A DNA stretch of 64,000 bases. Source: Tomitella fengzijianii (GTDB lineage: Bacteria; Actinomycetota; Actinomycetes; Mycobacteriales; Mycobacteriaceae). A model generated the notes under the pieces. The model saw only the letters and a list, made by a program, of their open reading frames with translations. It ran no database searches and had not been told where the DNA came from. Of this stretch, positions 37,779-46,328 are shown in pieces. The DNA lies in contig NZ_CP041765.1 in the NCBI RefSeq assembly GCF_007559025.1, positions 2,228,679 to 2,292,678 of the forward strand, in the 5' to 3' direction. Position 1 is the stretch's first letter, and each line of letters opens with the position of its first letter. The position numbers were made by a program, and so were the translations under genes.

Positions 37779-38630
37779 ATGCACCTGACACCTCGACGCC
37801 GTCGCAGGCTCGTCACAGCGCTGACCGCGGCGCTGACCGCCGTCATGCTCTCCGCGGTGGCCGGCTGCGGCAGCACCGAGCCGCGCGACCCGCTCGCGGA
37901 CGCGAAGGCCGGCCATCTCACGATCGGTGTCAAGTACGACCAGCCGGGGCTCGGTCTACGCGAACCGGACAAGCAGATGACCGGCTTCGACATCGAGGTC
38001 GCCGAGTACATCGCGCAATACCTGGGCGTTCCCGCCGACCACATCACGTGGAAGGAGGCCCCGTCGCCGCAGCGCGAGACGCTGATCAAGAACGGCGAGG
38101 TGGATTTCATCGTCGCCACCTACTCCATCTCCGAGTCGCGCCTGCGGGCCGTCGACTTCGCGGGGCCGTACTACATCGCGGGCCAGTCGTTGCTGGTGCG
38201 CGCGGACGAAACCGACATCACGGGCCCGGAGTCGCTGGAGAAAGGCAAGAAGCTCTGCTCCGTCGCGGGTTCGACGTCGGCGCAGAACGTCAAGGAGATG
38301 TACCCGGGCGTGCAGCTGCAGCAGTTCGACAGCTATTCGTCGTGCGTGGAGGCGCTCTCCCGCGGCAAGGTGGACGCGCTGACCACCGACGACATCATCC
38401 TCGCCGGCTACGCGGCGCAGTACCCGGGCGAGTTCAAGCTGGCCGGCGAGCCGTTCACCACGGAGAAGTACGGCGTGGGCCTGGCCAAGGGCCAGGATGC
38501 GGCACGCGACGCCATCAACGACGCCATCGAGGACATGATCGTGACCGGCGCGTGGAGGGCGGCGCTGGAGCAGACGATGGGCAGATCCGGATTCCCGCTT
38601 CCCGACCCTCCGCAGGTGAACAGGTACTGA
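37779..38630 (+). CDS. gluB: Glutamate-binding lipoprotein GluB
   Basis: A 283-residue substrate-binding protein. An Arg-rich n-region and hydrophobic helix end in the lipobox SAVAGC (Cys30), so it is lipid-anchored outside the membrane. The family-3 binding fold follows: LTIGVKYDQPGLGLREPDKQ, GFDIEVAEYIAQYLG, SPQRETLIKNGEVDFIVATYSI and DFAGPYYIAGQSLLV. Two further cysteines (in KKLCSVAG and YSSCVEAL) may form a disulfide. It is 102 bases after gluA and delivers ligand to GluC/GluD. Confidence 0.92.
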   Translation: MHLTPRRRRRLVTALTAALTAVMLSAVAGCGSTEPRDPLADAKAGHLTIGVKYDQPGLGLREPDKQMTGFDIEVAEYIAQYLGVPADHITWKEAPSPQRETLIKNGEVDFIVATYSISESRLRAVDFAGPYYIAGQSLLVRADETDITGPESLEKGKKLCSVAGSTSAQNVKEMYPGVQLQQFDSYSSCVEALSRGKVDALTTDDIILAGYAAQYPGEFKLAGEPFTTEKYGVGLAKGQDAARDAINDAIEDMIVTGAWRAALEQTMGRSGFPLPDPPQVNRY

Positions 38631-38676
38631 TGATCCACCACCACATCCACGCACCCGTCCCGGGAGGTGAACCGCA

Positions 38677-39363
38677 GTGAACTCGCTCTTCGACACCTAC
38701 GGCGATGCGATGCTCGACGCGTTCTGGGTGACGATCCGCCTGACGTTCTGGTCCGCGATCGGCGCCACCGTCTGGGGGACGATCCTCGCCGGCATGCGGG
38801 TCTCGCCCGTACCGGTCCTGCGCTTCTTCGGCACCTGGTACGTGAACCTGTTCCGGAACACGCCGTTGACGCTGATCATCGTGTTCTGCTCGGTGGGGCT
38901 GTACCAGAACCTGGGCATCCATTTCACCAGCGAGAGCTCGCCGACGTTCATCCGCGACAACGGCTTCTGGCTGTCGGTGCTCGGGTTCGTCCTCTACACC
39001 TCCGCGTTCGTCTGCGAGTCGCTGCGGTCCGGCATCAACACAGTGCCGATCGGGCAGGCCGAGGCGGCCCGCTCGCTGGGCCTCGGGTTCAGACAGACCC
39101 TCACTCTGGTGGTGCTGCCGCAGGCGTTCAGATCCGTGATCGCACCGCTGGGCAGCGTGCTGATCGCGCTCGTGAAGAACACGACGATCGCCTCCGCGAT
39201 CGGCGTGGCCGAGGCCGCGCTGCTGATGAAGGAGATGATCGAGAACGAATCGGACCAGTTGTTCTCCGTGTTCGGCATCTTCGCCATCGGCTTCATGATC
39301 CTGACTTTGCCGATCGGGTTCGCCTTCGGCTACGCGAGCAAGAAGTTGGCGGTGAAGCGATGA
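38677..39363 (+). CDS. gluC: Glutamate ABC transporter permease GluC
   Basis: A 228-residue permease with about five membrane helices. The EAA loop that docks on the ATPase is [23 protein letters not shown]. It starts with GTG 46 bases after gluB, behind GGGAGGTG. The stop overlaps the gluD ATG (ATGA), so the two subunits are probably made in equal amounts. Confidence 0.91.
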   Translation: MNSLFDTYGDAMLDAFWVTIRLTFWSAIGATVWGTILAGMRVSPVPVLRFFGTWYVNLFRNTPLTLIIVFCSVGLYQNLGIHFTSESSPTFIRDNGFWLSVLGFVLYTSAFVCESLRSGINTVPIGQAEAARSLGLGFRQTLTLVVLPQAFRSVIAPLGSVLIALVKNTTIASAIGVAEAALLMKEMIENESDQLFSVFGIFAIGFMILTLPIGFAFGYASKKLAVKR

Positions 39364-40292
39364 GCAGCGAACCCAGCGTCCTGTACGACGTCCCCGGCCC
39401 ACGCGCCCGATGGCGCTACCGCATAGTCGCCGTGGTGTTCTGCCTGCTGGTGGTGGTGCTGGTGGGCATCGCCGCGCGCACGCTGGCCGACAACGGCCAG
39501 TTCGAAGCGCGGAACTGGGAACCGTTCACGATCGGCACCACCTGGACCACGTATCTGCTGCCCGGGCTCAAGGGCACGTTGCTGGCCGCGGCCCTTTCGA
39601 TCGTGTTCGCCCTGGTCCTCGGCGCGGTGCTGGGCATCGGCCGATTGTCGGTGCACCGCCCGATCCGATGGGTGTGCGGCGCGATCGTCGAGGTGTTCCG
39701 CGCGATCCCCGTGCTGATCATGATGATCTTCGCCTATCAGGTTTTCGCGTTCTACGGGGTGTTCCCTTCCGGGCAGCTGCCGCTGGCCGCCGTCGTGGTG
39801 GGGTTGACGCTCTACAACGGTTCGGTGATCGCGGAGATCCTGCGGGCCGGGATCCTTTCGCTGCCGCGTGGGCAGCGCGAGGCCGCATCATCGTTGGGTC
39901 TGCGCCGCGGCCAGGCGATGCGCCTGATCGAGCTGCCGCAGGCCGTGACGGCGATGCTGCCGGCACTCGTCTCGCAGATGGTGATCGCGCTGAAGGACTC
40001 GGCGTTGGGCTATCAGATCGGCTTCATCGAGTTGATCCGCAGCGGTCAGCAGTCCGCGTCCTATTACCGGAACTTCTTCGCCGCGTTGATCGTGGTGGGT
40101 GTGATCATGGTGGCGATCAACTTCGCTTTGACGACGTTCGCGACGTGGCTCGAACGGCGCCTGCGCACGCGCGGCTCCGGCGGTGGACGCTCGCAGGAGG
40201 TCACCCCTGTCGATGCCGACATGTTCGACGGGGCACCCGGTGTGGACGACTTCGCGCAGGATCGCACGACCGGGCGGCGTCCCGGGGACTGA
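39360..40292 (+). CDS. gluD: Glutamate ABC transporter permease GluD
   Basis: A 310-residue permease, longer than GluC because of an N-terminal extension and a charged C-terminal tail of about 45 residues. The EAA motif is [22 protein letters not shown]; membrane helices include [14 protein letters not shown] and [20 protein letters not shown]. It pairs with GluC to form the channel. The stop codon is part of a terminator hairpin shared with the convergent recX. Confidence 0.91.
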   Translation: MSSEPSVLYDVPGPRARWRYRIVAVVFCLLVVVLVGIAARTLADNGQFEARNWEPFTIGTTWTTYLLPGLKGTLLAAALSIVFALVLGAVLGIGRLSVHRPIRWVCGAIVEVFRAIPVLIMMIFAYQVFAFYGVFPSGQLPLAAVVVGLTLYNGSVIAEILRAGILSLPRGQREAASSLGLRRGQAMRLIELPQAVTAMLPALVSQMVIALKDSALGYQIGFIELIRSGQQSASYYRNFFAALIVVGVIMVAINFALTTFATWLERRLRTRGSGGGRSQEVTPVDADMFDGAPGVDDFAQDRTTGRRPGD

Positions 40293-40318
40293 GCCACTGT
40301 CGCCGGATCAGTCCCCGG
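40282..40318. terminator. Hairpin containing both the gluD and recX stop codons
   Basis: An 11-base perfect inverted repeat, CCGGGGACTGA / TCAGTCCCCGG, with a 15-base loop. The TGA of gluD is the end of one arm and the TGA of recX (minus strand) the end of the other. No U-tract. Confidence 0.65.
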
Positions 40319-40871
40319 CGGCAGCGCGTTCCGCCGCGACCGCTCGCCATTCGTCCATCACGACCGTGTAGGCGAGTTCGCTGCCGTAGCCTTTGCGCGC
40401 GAGCATGCCGACAAGCCGGCGCTGCTCGCGGCGCTCGGCGTCGCTCCCGGCTGCCGGTCGCCGACGCCTGAGCGTCCGACGTACCAGCTCGGTTGCGCGG
40501 GCGCACTCGTCGTCGTCGGAGATCTGGGCGACGGCCTCCTCGATCACCGCGCCATCCACGCCCTTGCTTCGCAGCTCCATCCCCAGGGCGCGGCGCGAAC
40601 GCCCCCCGTCACGATGTCGGAAGTACACCCATTGGGCTGCGAAGTCGGCGTCGTCGATCAACCCGGCACGTTCGAGATCGTCGAGCAGCGGGCCGACCAC
40701 CGCCTCCGGATATCCCTTGCGCTGGAGACGGTCCGCCAGTTCCGCACGGCTGCGCGCGCGTGCCGCGAGCAGGCGCAGCGACGCCTCGTAGGCACGGCTG
40801 CGCTCACTCCCTTCGCCGCCGCGGCGCTGAGCGTCCGCCCGGTCGCCGTGTGGTGCGCGCTCCGATTTCAC
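40308..40871 (-). CDS. recX: RecA regulator RecX
   Basis: A 187-residue helical protein that binds RecA filaments and limits their growth. Three-helix repeats are seen: RSRAELADRLQRKGYPEAVVGPLLDDL, then LIDDADFAAQWVYFR and RALGMELRSKGVDGAVIEEAV. Start ATG at 40871 is five bases past the recA stop, so the genes are co-transcribed, the standard arrangement. The first 25 residues are charged and variable. Confidence 0.92.
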   Translation of the reverse strand: MKSERAPHGDRADAQRRGGEGSERSRAYEASLRLLAARARSRAELADRLQRKGYPEAVVGPLLDDLERAGLIDDADFAAQWVYFRHRDGGRSRRALGMELRSKGVDGAVIEEAVAQISDDDECARATELVRRTLRRRRPAAGSDAERREQRRLVGMLARKGYGSELAYTVVMDEWRAVAAERAAAGD

Positions 40872-40876
40872 CGCAC

Positions 40877-41917
40877 TCAGAACTCGACGGGCGTCACGGC
40901 GGCATCCTCATCCGTCAGCACGGCGCCGATCCCGAGCTTCTCCTTGATCTTCTTCTCCACCTCGTCACGGATGTCCACGTTCTCGAGCAGGAACTTGCGC
41001 GCGTTCTCCTTGCCCTGCCCCAGCTGCTCCCCGTCGTAGGTGTACCAGGATCCCGATTTGCGGATGAAGCCCTGCTCCACGCCCATGTCGATCAGCGACC
41101 CTTCCTTGCTGATGCCGCGGCCGTAGAGGATGTCGAACTCCGCCTGTTTGAACGGAGGCGCCACCTTGTTCTTGACGATCTTGGCCCGAGTGCGGTTGCC
41201 GACCGCGTCGCCACCGTCCTTGAGCGTCTCGATGCGGCGCACGTCGATACGCACCGACGAGTAGAACTTGAGCGCCTTGCCGCCTGTGGTCGTCTCCGGC
41301 GAGCCGAACATGACGCCGATCTTCTCGCGGAGCTGGTTGATGAAGATCGCCGTGGTGCCCGAGTTGCTGAGCGCGCCGGTCATCTTCCGGAGCGCCTGAC
41401 TCATCAACCGTGCCTGCAAGCCCACGTGACTGTCCCCCATCTCCCCCTCGATCTCCGCCCGGGGCACCAGCGCCGCCACGGAGTCGACGACGAGGATGTC
41501 CAGGGCACCGGAGCGGATGAGCATGTCCGCGATCTCCAGCGCCTGCTCACCGGTATCCGGCTGCGAGACCAGCAGGGCGTCGGTGTCCACGCCGAGCTTG
41601 CCCGCGTAGTCCGGATCCAGGGCGTGCTCGGCGTCGATGAAGGCAGCGATGCCGCCGGCGGCCTGCGCGTTGGCGACGGCGTGCAGGGCGACGGTGGTCT
41701 TACCCGAGGACTCCGGGCCGTAGATCTCCACGACGCGCCCGCGGGGCAGCCCGCCGATGCCCAATGCCACGTCCAGGGCGATCGACCCGGTCGGGATCAC
41801 CGCGACAGGCTGACGCGCGTCGTCACCCAGGCGCATCACCGAACCCTTGCCGAAGTTCTTGTCGATCTGCGCGAGCGCCAGTTCGAGCGCCTTGTCGCGG
41901 TCGTTCGCCTGAGCCAT
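40877..41917 (-). CDS. recA: Recombinase RecA
   Basis: A 346-residue RecA, uninterrupted (M. tuberculosis RecA carries an intein; none is present here). Walker A GPESSGKT (residues 67-74), Walker [13 protein letters not shown], the loop with [12 protein letters not shown], and [12 protein letters not shown] are present. It forms filaments on single-stranded DNA, drives recombination and triggers LexA cleavage. AAGGAGG stands just before the ATG at 41917. Expression is probably SOS-controlled from a promoter about 300 bases upstream (42221-42249). Confidence 0.97.
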   Translation of the reverse strand: MAQANDRDKALELALAQIDKNFGKGSVMRLGDDARQPVAVIPTGSIALDVALGIGGLPRGRVVEIYGPESSGKTTVALHAVANAQAAGGIAAFIDAEHALDPDYAGKLGVDTDALLVSQPDTGEQALEIADMLIRSGALDILVVDSVAALVPRAEIEGEMGDSHVGLQARLMSQALRKMTGALSNSGTTAIFINQLREKIGVMFGSPETTTGGKALKFYSSVRIDVRRIETLKDGGDAVGNRTRAKIVKNKVAPPFKQAEFDILYGRGISKEGSLIDMGVEQGFIRKSGSWYTYDGEQLGQGKENARKFLLENVDIRDEVEKKIKEKLGIGAVLTDEDAAVTPVEF

Positions 41918-42279
41918 CGTGCCTCCTTGTCGAACACGCCCCACGGGCATGTGCCTTTGCATGTGCCATACGTTCCAGGCCGGCCGTCGTCACGTGCCCC
42001 GCGGCCCGCGTCACCACCGATACCGAAAGGCTAAACGCCGGCACCGACAGCTCCGCTCCCCACGCGCCGCATCGCGGCCCGGATTGTGGAAAACCCGGCG
42101 GGCCTGTGGATGACCGCCGGATCGGGCGCGCCCTCAGCGCCGGCCCGTGATAGCGGGGCGTGCCGCAGACTTCTGTGCAGGTGTCCGCACGGGATCAAGC
42201 CCCATGCGCTGTAGACCTCAACCATATAAGAACGCGTGTTCGATGTCGATCACCGACGCCGCGACACGCCATGGCCCTC
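41918..42279. other. 362-base recA leader/intergenic region
   Basis: Gene-free stretch between the DUF3046 stop and recA. It holds the SOS promoter at 42221-42249 and a leader of about 300 bases with no convincing small gene or hairpin of note. Confidence 0.55.
42221..42249 (-). promoter_or_regulatory. recA promoter with LexA (SOS) box in the spacer
   Basis: On the minus strand -35-like TCGACA (42249-42244) and -10-like TATGGT (42226-42221) are 17 bases apart, and the spacer contains TCGAACACGCGTTCTT (42243-42228), a LexA-type inverted repeat TCGAAC-N4-GTTC. Confidence 0.65.
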
Positions 42280-42474
42280 TCACCACCGGGCGCGGGGCAC
42301 GTCGAAGTCCTTGCACAACGCGCGCCAGACCTCGCGCGGGGCCACGCCGTCTTCGATGGCCTGCGACGGCGTGCGGCCGTCCAGTTCGGTCAACACGTGA
42401 TCGACCAGCATCGATGTCGCGGTGAACCTCCCGAACTCTTCGTCCACCAGTTCACGGAACTCCGAAAGTCGCAC
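42280..42474 (-). CDS. DUF3046 family protein
   Basis: A 64-residue acidic protein, the size and sequence of the DUF3046 family (Rv2738c in M. tuberculosis), with MRLSEFRELVDEEFG at the start and GRTPSQAIEDGVAPREVWRAL later. The gene precedes recA across the order. The GTG start at 42474 has a TACGGT box five bases upstream and no ribosome-binding site. Function unknown; constant linkage suggests a tie to recA but that is inference. Confidence 0.88.
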   Translation of the reverse strand: MRLSEFRELVDEEFGRFTATSMLVDHVLTELDGRTPSQAIEDGVAPREVWRALCKDFDVPRARW

Positions 42475-42479
42475 ACCAC

Positions 42480-42485
42480 ACCGTA
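42480..42485 (-). promoter_or_regulatory. -10 box of a possible leaderless promoter for the DUF3046 gene
   Basis: On the minus strand TACGGT lies five bases before the GTG at 42474. Confidence 0.35.
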
Positions 42486-42546
42486 GCCCCCGCTCCGGCG
42501 GCCGGCGGCGCCGGACAGGACCGCCGGGAAACGTCTCCGCAGCGCG

Positions 42547-43821
42547 TCAGCCCCGCCGCGCCACCCGCAGGCACACTTCGACGGGATCCACGGTCCGGCG
42601 CGCGCCGGAGCGCGCGCGTTCGACGGCGGCCGAGAATTCCTCCCGCCGATCGAGGATCGAGGTCACCGCAGCGGTCAGCGCGTCCTCGGTGAGCGGCCGC
42701 ACCGTCACCGCGATCCCCTGCCTCTCGGCTCGGCACGCGAGCTCCCACTGGTCGCCCCCGCCGGGCACCGCCACCACGGCGGCGCCCGCATCGACCGCCT
42801 TCGCCAGCATCCCGTGGCCCGCGCCGCAGACCACCACCGCGGCTTCGCGCAATGCCGCGTCCTGCCGTGTCCGGCCCGCACGCGCCCACTCGGGCAGATC
42901 TTCGGGGACCGCGCCGAAGGTCGTGATGACCACCCGCACGGGCCTGCCGCCCATCCGCTCGGGAGCGAGCGCACGCAGCGCCACCTCGGCCATCGGTGTG
43001 CCCGAGTTGGTCGCGGTCGACGGAGCAACGAGCACCAGCGGCCCCCACCCGGGCGGAAGCTCGGCCTCGTCCTCCGACGGGTCCCACACCAGCGGCCCCA
43101 CCACGTACGCGGCGTCGGGCCAGTCCGGCCGGTGCGGCTCGAGGGCGGGCAGCGTAGCGACCAGCAGCGCGTCCGGGCCGGGTTCACGGTCGGGAAGCCC
43201 GATCCCGCGGCGCGCCGCCTCCCGCTGCCGTCGCCCGTTGCGCAGCTGCGGGCGTGTGGCGGCGCGCAGCAGAGCATCGCGCAGCCGTCCTCGCACTCCC
43301 TCACCCACTGCGAGCCCGCTGCCCAGCGGGGGCAACCCGCGTGAGGGGATGTAGAGCGGGTGCGGGATCAATTCCACCCAGGGGATCCCGAGCAACTCCG
43401 CGGCCATGCCTCCGGCCACCGTGATCGTGTCCGCCACCACGAGTTGGGGCCGCAGCACGCGCACGTCGTCGACGATCAACGCCGCCATTCGGGCCGCGCG
43501 GGAGTGCAGCTTGGTGCCCTCGTCCGCGTCGTCGTCGTCCGCATCCGGCGCCAGTCCCCGGAGGTGCGCGAACTCCACCGACTCGGCGCGGGCGGACCCG
43601 GCCCACCGTTCGCCGGTCATCAGCACGGGGCGCGCCCCCGCCGCCGCCAGCCTGCGGCACAGCTCCATCGCGGGGATCGCGTGACCGGCTTCCGGACCCG
43701 CGATCACGACGACGCGCTCGCCGCGGGCCTCCGCCATGCGTGGCGCCACGACTCCCGGGGCGGACGCGTCGTGCACGCCGGAACCCGGCCCGGACTCCGC
43801 GGACGCAGTGGTTTCCGTCAC
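42547..43821 (-). CDS. GT-B glycosyltransferase (Rv2739c type)
   Basis: A 424-residue glycosyltransferase of the UGT/MGT (GT1-like) group. The N-terminal acceptor domain begins VVVIAGPEAGHAIPAMELCRRLA and the C-terminal donor domain shows VLVAPSTATNSG, VVVCGAGHGMLAKAVDAGAAVVAVP and a GGDQWE that stands in for the usual DQ donor motif. It probably adds a sugar to a small hydrophobic acceptor; Rv2739c next to recA in mycobacteria is the counterpart. The GTG at 43821 is chosen because TACGGT lies six bases before it. A stretch DADDDDADEG near residue 110 is unusual. Confidence 0.8.
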   Translation of the reverse strand: MTETTASAESGPGSGVHDASAPGVVAPRMAEARGERVVVIAGPEAGHAIPAMELCRRLAAAGARPVLMTGERWAGSARAESVEFAHLRGLAPDADDDDADEGTKLHSRAARMAALIVDDVRVLRPQLVVADTITVAGGMAAELLGIPWVELIPHPLYIPSRGLPPLGSGLAVGEGVRGRLRDALLRAATRPQLRNGRRQREAARRGIGLPDREPGPDALLVATLPALEPHRPDWPDAAYVVGPLVWDPSEDEAELPPGWGPLVLVAPSTATNSGTPMAEVALRALAPERMGGRPVRVVITTFGAVPEDLPEWARAGRTRQDAALREAAVVVCGAGHGMLAKAVDAGAAVVAVPGGGDQWELACRAERQGIAVTVRPLTEDALTAAVTSILDRREEFSAAVERARSGARRTVDPVEVCLRVARRG

Positions 43822-43827
43822 CCGGTA

Positions 43828-43833
43828 ACCGTA
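43828..43833 (-). promoter_or_regulatory. -10 box of a leaderless promoter for the glycosyltransferase gene
   Basis: On the minus strand TACGGT is followed by six bases and the GTG at 43821, which supports that start. Confidence 0.5.
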
Positions 43834-43882
43834 GCCACGCCCGGCCGGCAGCACGCCGCCCCCATGCCCCACGGCCGAGGGT

Positions 43883-44059
43883 TCACCTGCCTCTGCCGGC
43901 CGTCTCGTCCGAGGAATCCGAGAACATCTTCACCAACAGATAGACGCCCGCGGCAATCACAGCGACGGTCACCAGCCAGAACAGGCCCTTGAGGATCACT
44001 CCCAGCAACACGAACAACAGCCATACTGCGACGACTCCGGCCAGCACCTTCCAGAACAT
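43883..44059 (-). CDS. Small two-helix membrane protein (58 residues)
   Basis: Found by reading the minus strand. It starts MFWKVLAGVVAVWLLFVLLG and ends SDSSDETAGRGR. Two hydrophobic helices (about residues 5-22 and 26-44) are joined by a short LKG turn, followed by a polar tail. GAGGTGG lies seven bases before the ATG at 44059. Codon use and third-position GC fit a real gene. Size and topology resemble small unnamed actinobacterial membrane proteins. It is 61 bases from the glycosyltransferase gene on the same strand and divergent from bioY. Function unknown. Confidence 0.68.
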   Translation of the reverse strand: MFWKVLAGVVAVWLLFVLLGVILKGLFWLVTVAVIAAGVYLLVKMFSDSSDETAGRGR

Positions 44060-44321
44060 CTTCCAACCACCTCTGCTCGATAGGGGCCAGGATATTCACA
44101 GCTCCGGCGGCCCACGACTCCAGCATGCCCGTTCGCCGCGACGGACCGGAACCTTCCGCGGCCGGTTCGGGGGAAAGATCAGGGACATCACCGAGGGGCC
44201 GGACAGGCCGCCGCGGCGTCGGCACCGGCGGGCACCGGGCCCGCGCCGGTGCCGACGCCATATGCTGGACGGGTCCGCCGGGCTGGGCCCGGGCCCGGCG
44301 TCACGACAGGAGCAGACAGCT

Positions 44322-44942
44322 GTGACCCGACGAACCTTCACCGCCCCGCGCCTCACCGCGCGGGATCTCGCGCAGATCGCCGTGTTCGCGGCGCTCATCG
44401 TCGCGTTGGGTCTGCCCGGTCAGCTTTCGATCGGATCCTCCGGGGTCCCCATCACGCTGCAGTCGATGGGCATCATGCTCGCCGGCGCGATCCTCGGCGC
44501 CCGCAAGGGCACGCTCGCAGTGCTGGTCGTTTTCGCGCTCTCCATCGCCGGACTGCCGGTTCTCGCCGGCGGCCGGACCGGCCTCACGTCGCTCTCGTCC
44601 CCCACCGCGGGATTCCTCATCGGATGGATTCCCGCCGCGCTCGTCATCGGCCTGCTCACCGCCCGAATGATGCCCCGGTACCGCTTCTTCACCGGATTCG
44701 CCGTCAACATCTTCGGCGGCATCGTGGTGATGTACGTCTTCGGCATCGCCGGCATGCTGCTGCGCACCGACATGGGCATCGGCGGCGCGCTGCTGGCCAA
44801 CCTCACCTTCGTGCCCGGGGACGTCATCAAGGCCGCAGTGACCGCAGCCGTCGCCGCCCAGGTGCACCGCGCGTATCCGGGGGTCATCCCGGCGCCCGTC
44901 CGCCGCCGGAGCGAGTCCGCGTCCGCACTCGCCGCGCACTGA
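44322..44942 (+). CDS. bioY: Biotin transporter S component BioY
   Basis: A 206-residue membrane protein with six predicted helices, the substrate-binding unit of the biotin ECF transporter. Family blocks: QIAVFAALIVALGLPGQ, GVPITLQSMGIMLAGAILGARKG, LSIAGLPVLAGGRTGLTSL and NLTFVPGDVIKAAVTAAVA. The GTG start at 44322 has AGGAG nine bases upstream. It leads bioYMN. The synteny recA-...-bioYMN-pspA is also seen in C. glutamicum, a biotin auxotroph. Confidence 0.94.
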   Translation: MTRRTFTAPRLTARDLAQIAVFAALIVALGLPGQLSIGSSGVPITLQSMGIMLAGAILGARKGTLAVLVVFALSIAGLPVLAGGRTGLTSLSSPTAGFLIGWIPAALVIGLLTARMMPRYRFFTGFAVNIFGGIVVMYVFGIAGMLLRTDMGIGGALLANLTFVPGDVIKAAVTAAVAAQVHRAYPGVIPAPVRRRSESASALAAH

Positions 44943-44947
44943 CGCGC

Positions 44948-45628
44948 ATGAGCGAGATCCGTTTCGACGGCGTCCACCATGACTTCGGCGAACGCCGGGT
45001 GCTCCGCGGCATCGACGTCACCCTGACGGAACACCGCGTGGGCATCGTCGGCTGCAACGGAAGCGGAAAATCCACGCTCGCCCGCATGATCAACGGGCTG
45101 CAGACCCCCACTCGGGGGCGCGTGCTCGTCGAAGGCCTCGACACCGCCAAGAAGGCGGCGGCGATCCGCCGTCGGGTGGGGTTCGTCTTCACCGACCCGG
45201 ACAATCAGATCGTCATGCCCACGGTCGCAGAGGACATCGCCTTCTCGCTGCGGCGCAGCAAGCTCGGCAAGGACGAACGGCGCCGCAAGGTCGACGACGT
45301 CCTCGACGCCTTCGGGTTGCACGATCACGCCGATCACCCCTGCCATCTGCTGTCGGGCGGGCAGAAGCAACTGCTGGCGCTGGCCGCGGTCCTCGTCACC
45401 GAACCCGACATCCTCGTCGCGGACGAACCCACCACGCTGCTCGACCTGCGCAATGCGCGTAGGTTCGCCGACACGCTGGCCGCGCTGCGCCAGCAGGTCG
45501 TGGTGGTCACGCACCAGCTGGATCTGCTGGCGGATTTCGATCGGGTACTCGTCATCGACGACGGACGGGTCGTGGCCGACGACACGCCGGGGCCGGCACT
45601 ACGCCACTACCGCGGACTGGCGGAATGA
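44948..45628 (+). CDS. bioM: Biotin ECF transporter ATPase BioM
   Basis: A 226-residue ABC ATPase with Walker A GCNGSGKS (about residues 36-43), Q-loop in FTDPDNQIVMPTV, signature LLSGGQKQ, Walker B ILVADEPTTLLD and the switch His in VVVTHQLDLL. The start is five bases after the bioY stop; the stop overlaps the bioN ATG (ATGA). It energises BioY together with the BioN scaffold. Confidence 0.94.
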   Translation: MSEIRFDGVHHDFGERRVLRGIDVTLTEHRVGIVGCNGSGKSTLARMINGLQTPTRGRVLVEGLDTAKKAAAIRRRVGFVFTDPDNQIVMPTVAEDIAFSLRRSKLGKDERRRKVDDVLDAFGLHDHADHPCHLLSGGQKQLLALAAVLVTEPDILVADEPTTLLDLRNARRFADTLAALRQQVVVVTHQLDLLADFDRVLVIDDGRVVADDTPGPALRHYRGLAE

Positions 45629-46272
45629 GCGCGCTCGGCGTCTACATCCCCGGCACGTCCGCGATGCACCGGATGCCCGCCGGGGTCAAGCTCGCCGGAC
45701 TGGTCATCCTCATCGTCGCGATGTCGGTCCTGGTCCGCCGGCCTTGGGAACTCGTCATCCCCGCCGCCGTGCTCGCCTTCGCCGCCGCCGTCGCCCGGAT
45801 CAGGCCGCCGACCCTGCTGCGGCAGGTGCGGCCCATGCTGTGGATGCTGCTCGTCATCGCGGTGTTCCAGCTCATCCTCACGGACTGGCGGCGGACGCTC
45901 GTCGTCTGCGGGGTGTTGCTGCTGTCGGTACTCGGCGCCGCGCTGGTCACCCTCACCACCCGCGTCACCGACATGCTCGACCTGACCACGCGCGTGGTCG
46001 GCCCGCTGCGCAGGTTCGGCGTGGACCCCGACAGGGTGGGCCTGGTGCTGGCGATGACCATCCGGTGCATCCCGCTCCTGGGCGAACTCGTCTCGTCGGT
46101 CTCCGAGGCCCGGCGCGCCCGAGGGCTCGGTTTCTCACTCCGTGCGTTCGCGGTGCCGGTGGTGGTGGGCGCCTTACGGCGCGCGGACGCGCTGGGCGAC
46201 GCGCTCATCGCGCGCAGCCTCGACGATCCGGCCGCCACCGCGCGCGACGGCGGGGACGACGCACCATGCTAG
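45625..46272 (+). CDS. bioN: Biotin ECF transporter transmembrane protein BioN
   Basis: A 215-residue T component with about five membrane helices and, near the C-terminus, the coupling motif SEARRARGLGF (the ARG signature of EcfT-type proteins), which contacts the ATPases. Overlaps bioM by ATGA. The unit ends at a strong hairpin three bases after the stop. Confidence 0.93.
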   Translation: MSALGVYIPGTSAMHRMPAGVKLAGLVILIVAMSVLVRRPWELVIPAAVLAFAAAVARIRPPTLLRQVRPMLWMLLVIAVFQLILTDWRRTLVVCGVLLLSVLGAALVTLTTRVTDMLDLTTRVVGPLRRFGVDPDRVGLVLAMTIRCIPLLGELVSSVSEARRARGLGFSLRAFAVPVVVGALRRADALGDALIARSLDDPAATARDGGDDAPC

Positions 46273-46274
46273 AT

Positions 46275-46315
46275 GTGCGGGCCCCGCGGCGCTGATACCG
46301 CCGCGGGGCCCGCAC
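46275..46315. terminator. Bidirectional hairpin between bioN and pspA
   Basis: A 17-base perfect inverted repeat (46275-46291 with 46299-46315), loop of seven bases, between two convergent genes. No U-tract. Confidence 0.75.
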
Positions 46316-46328
46316 GTCTGCGCCCCGG

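Noticed and set aside
40877-41917. Intein in recA, as in M. tuberculosis
   Set aside because: RecA is continuous at 346 residues with no insertion and no splicing motifs.
43818-44261. A 147-residue minus-strand frame over the small membrane protein
   Set aside because: Cys/Arg/Gly-rich shadow composition; another frame in the same place gives a coherent two-helix membrane protein with a ribosome-binding site.
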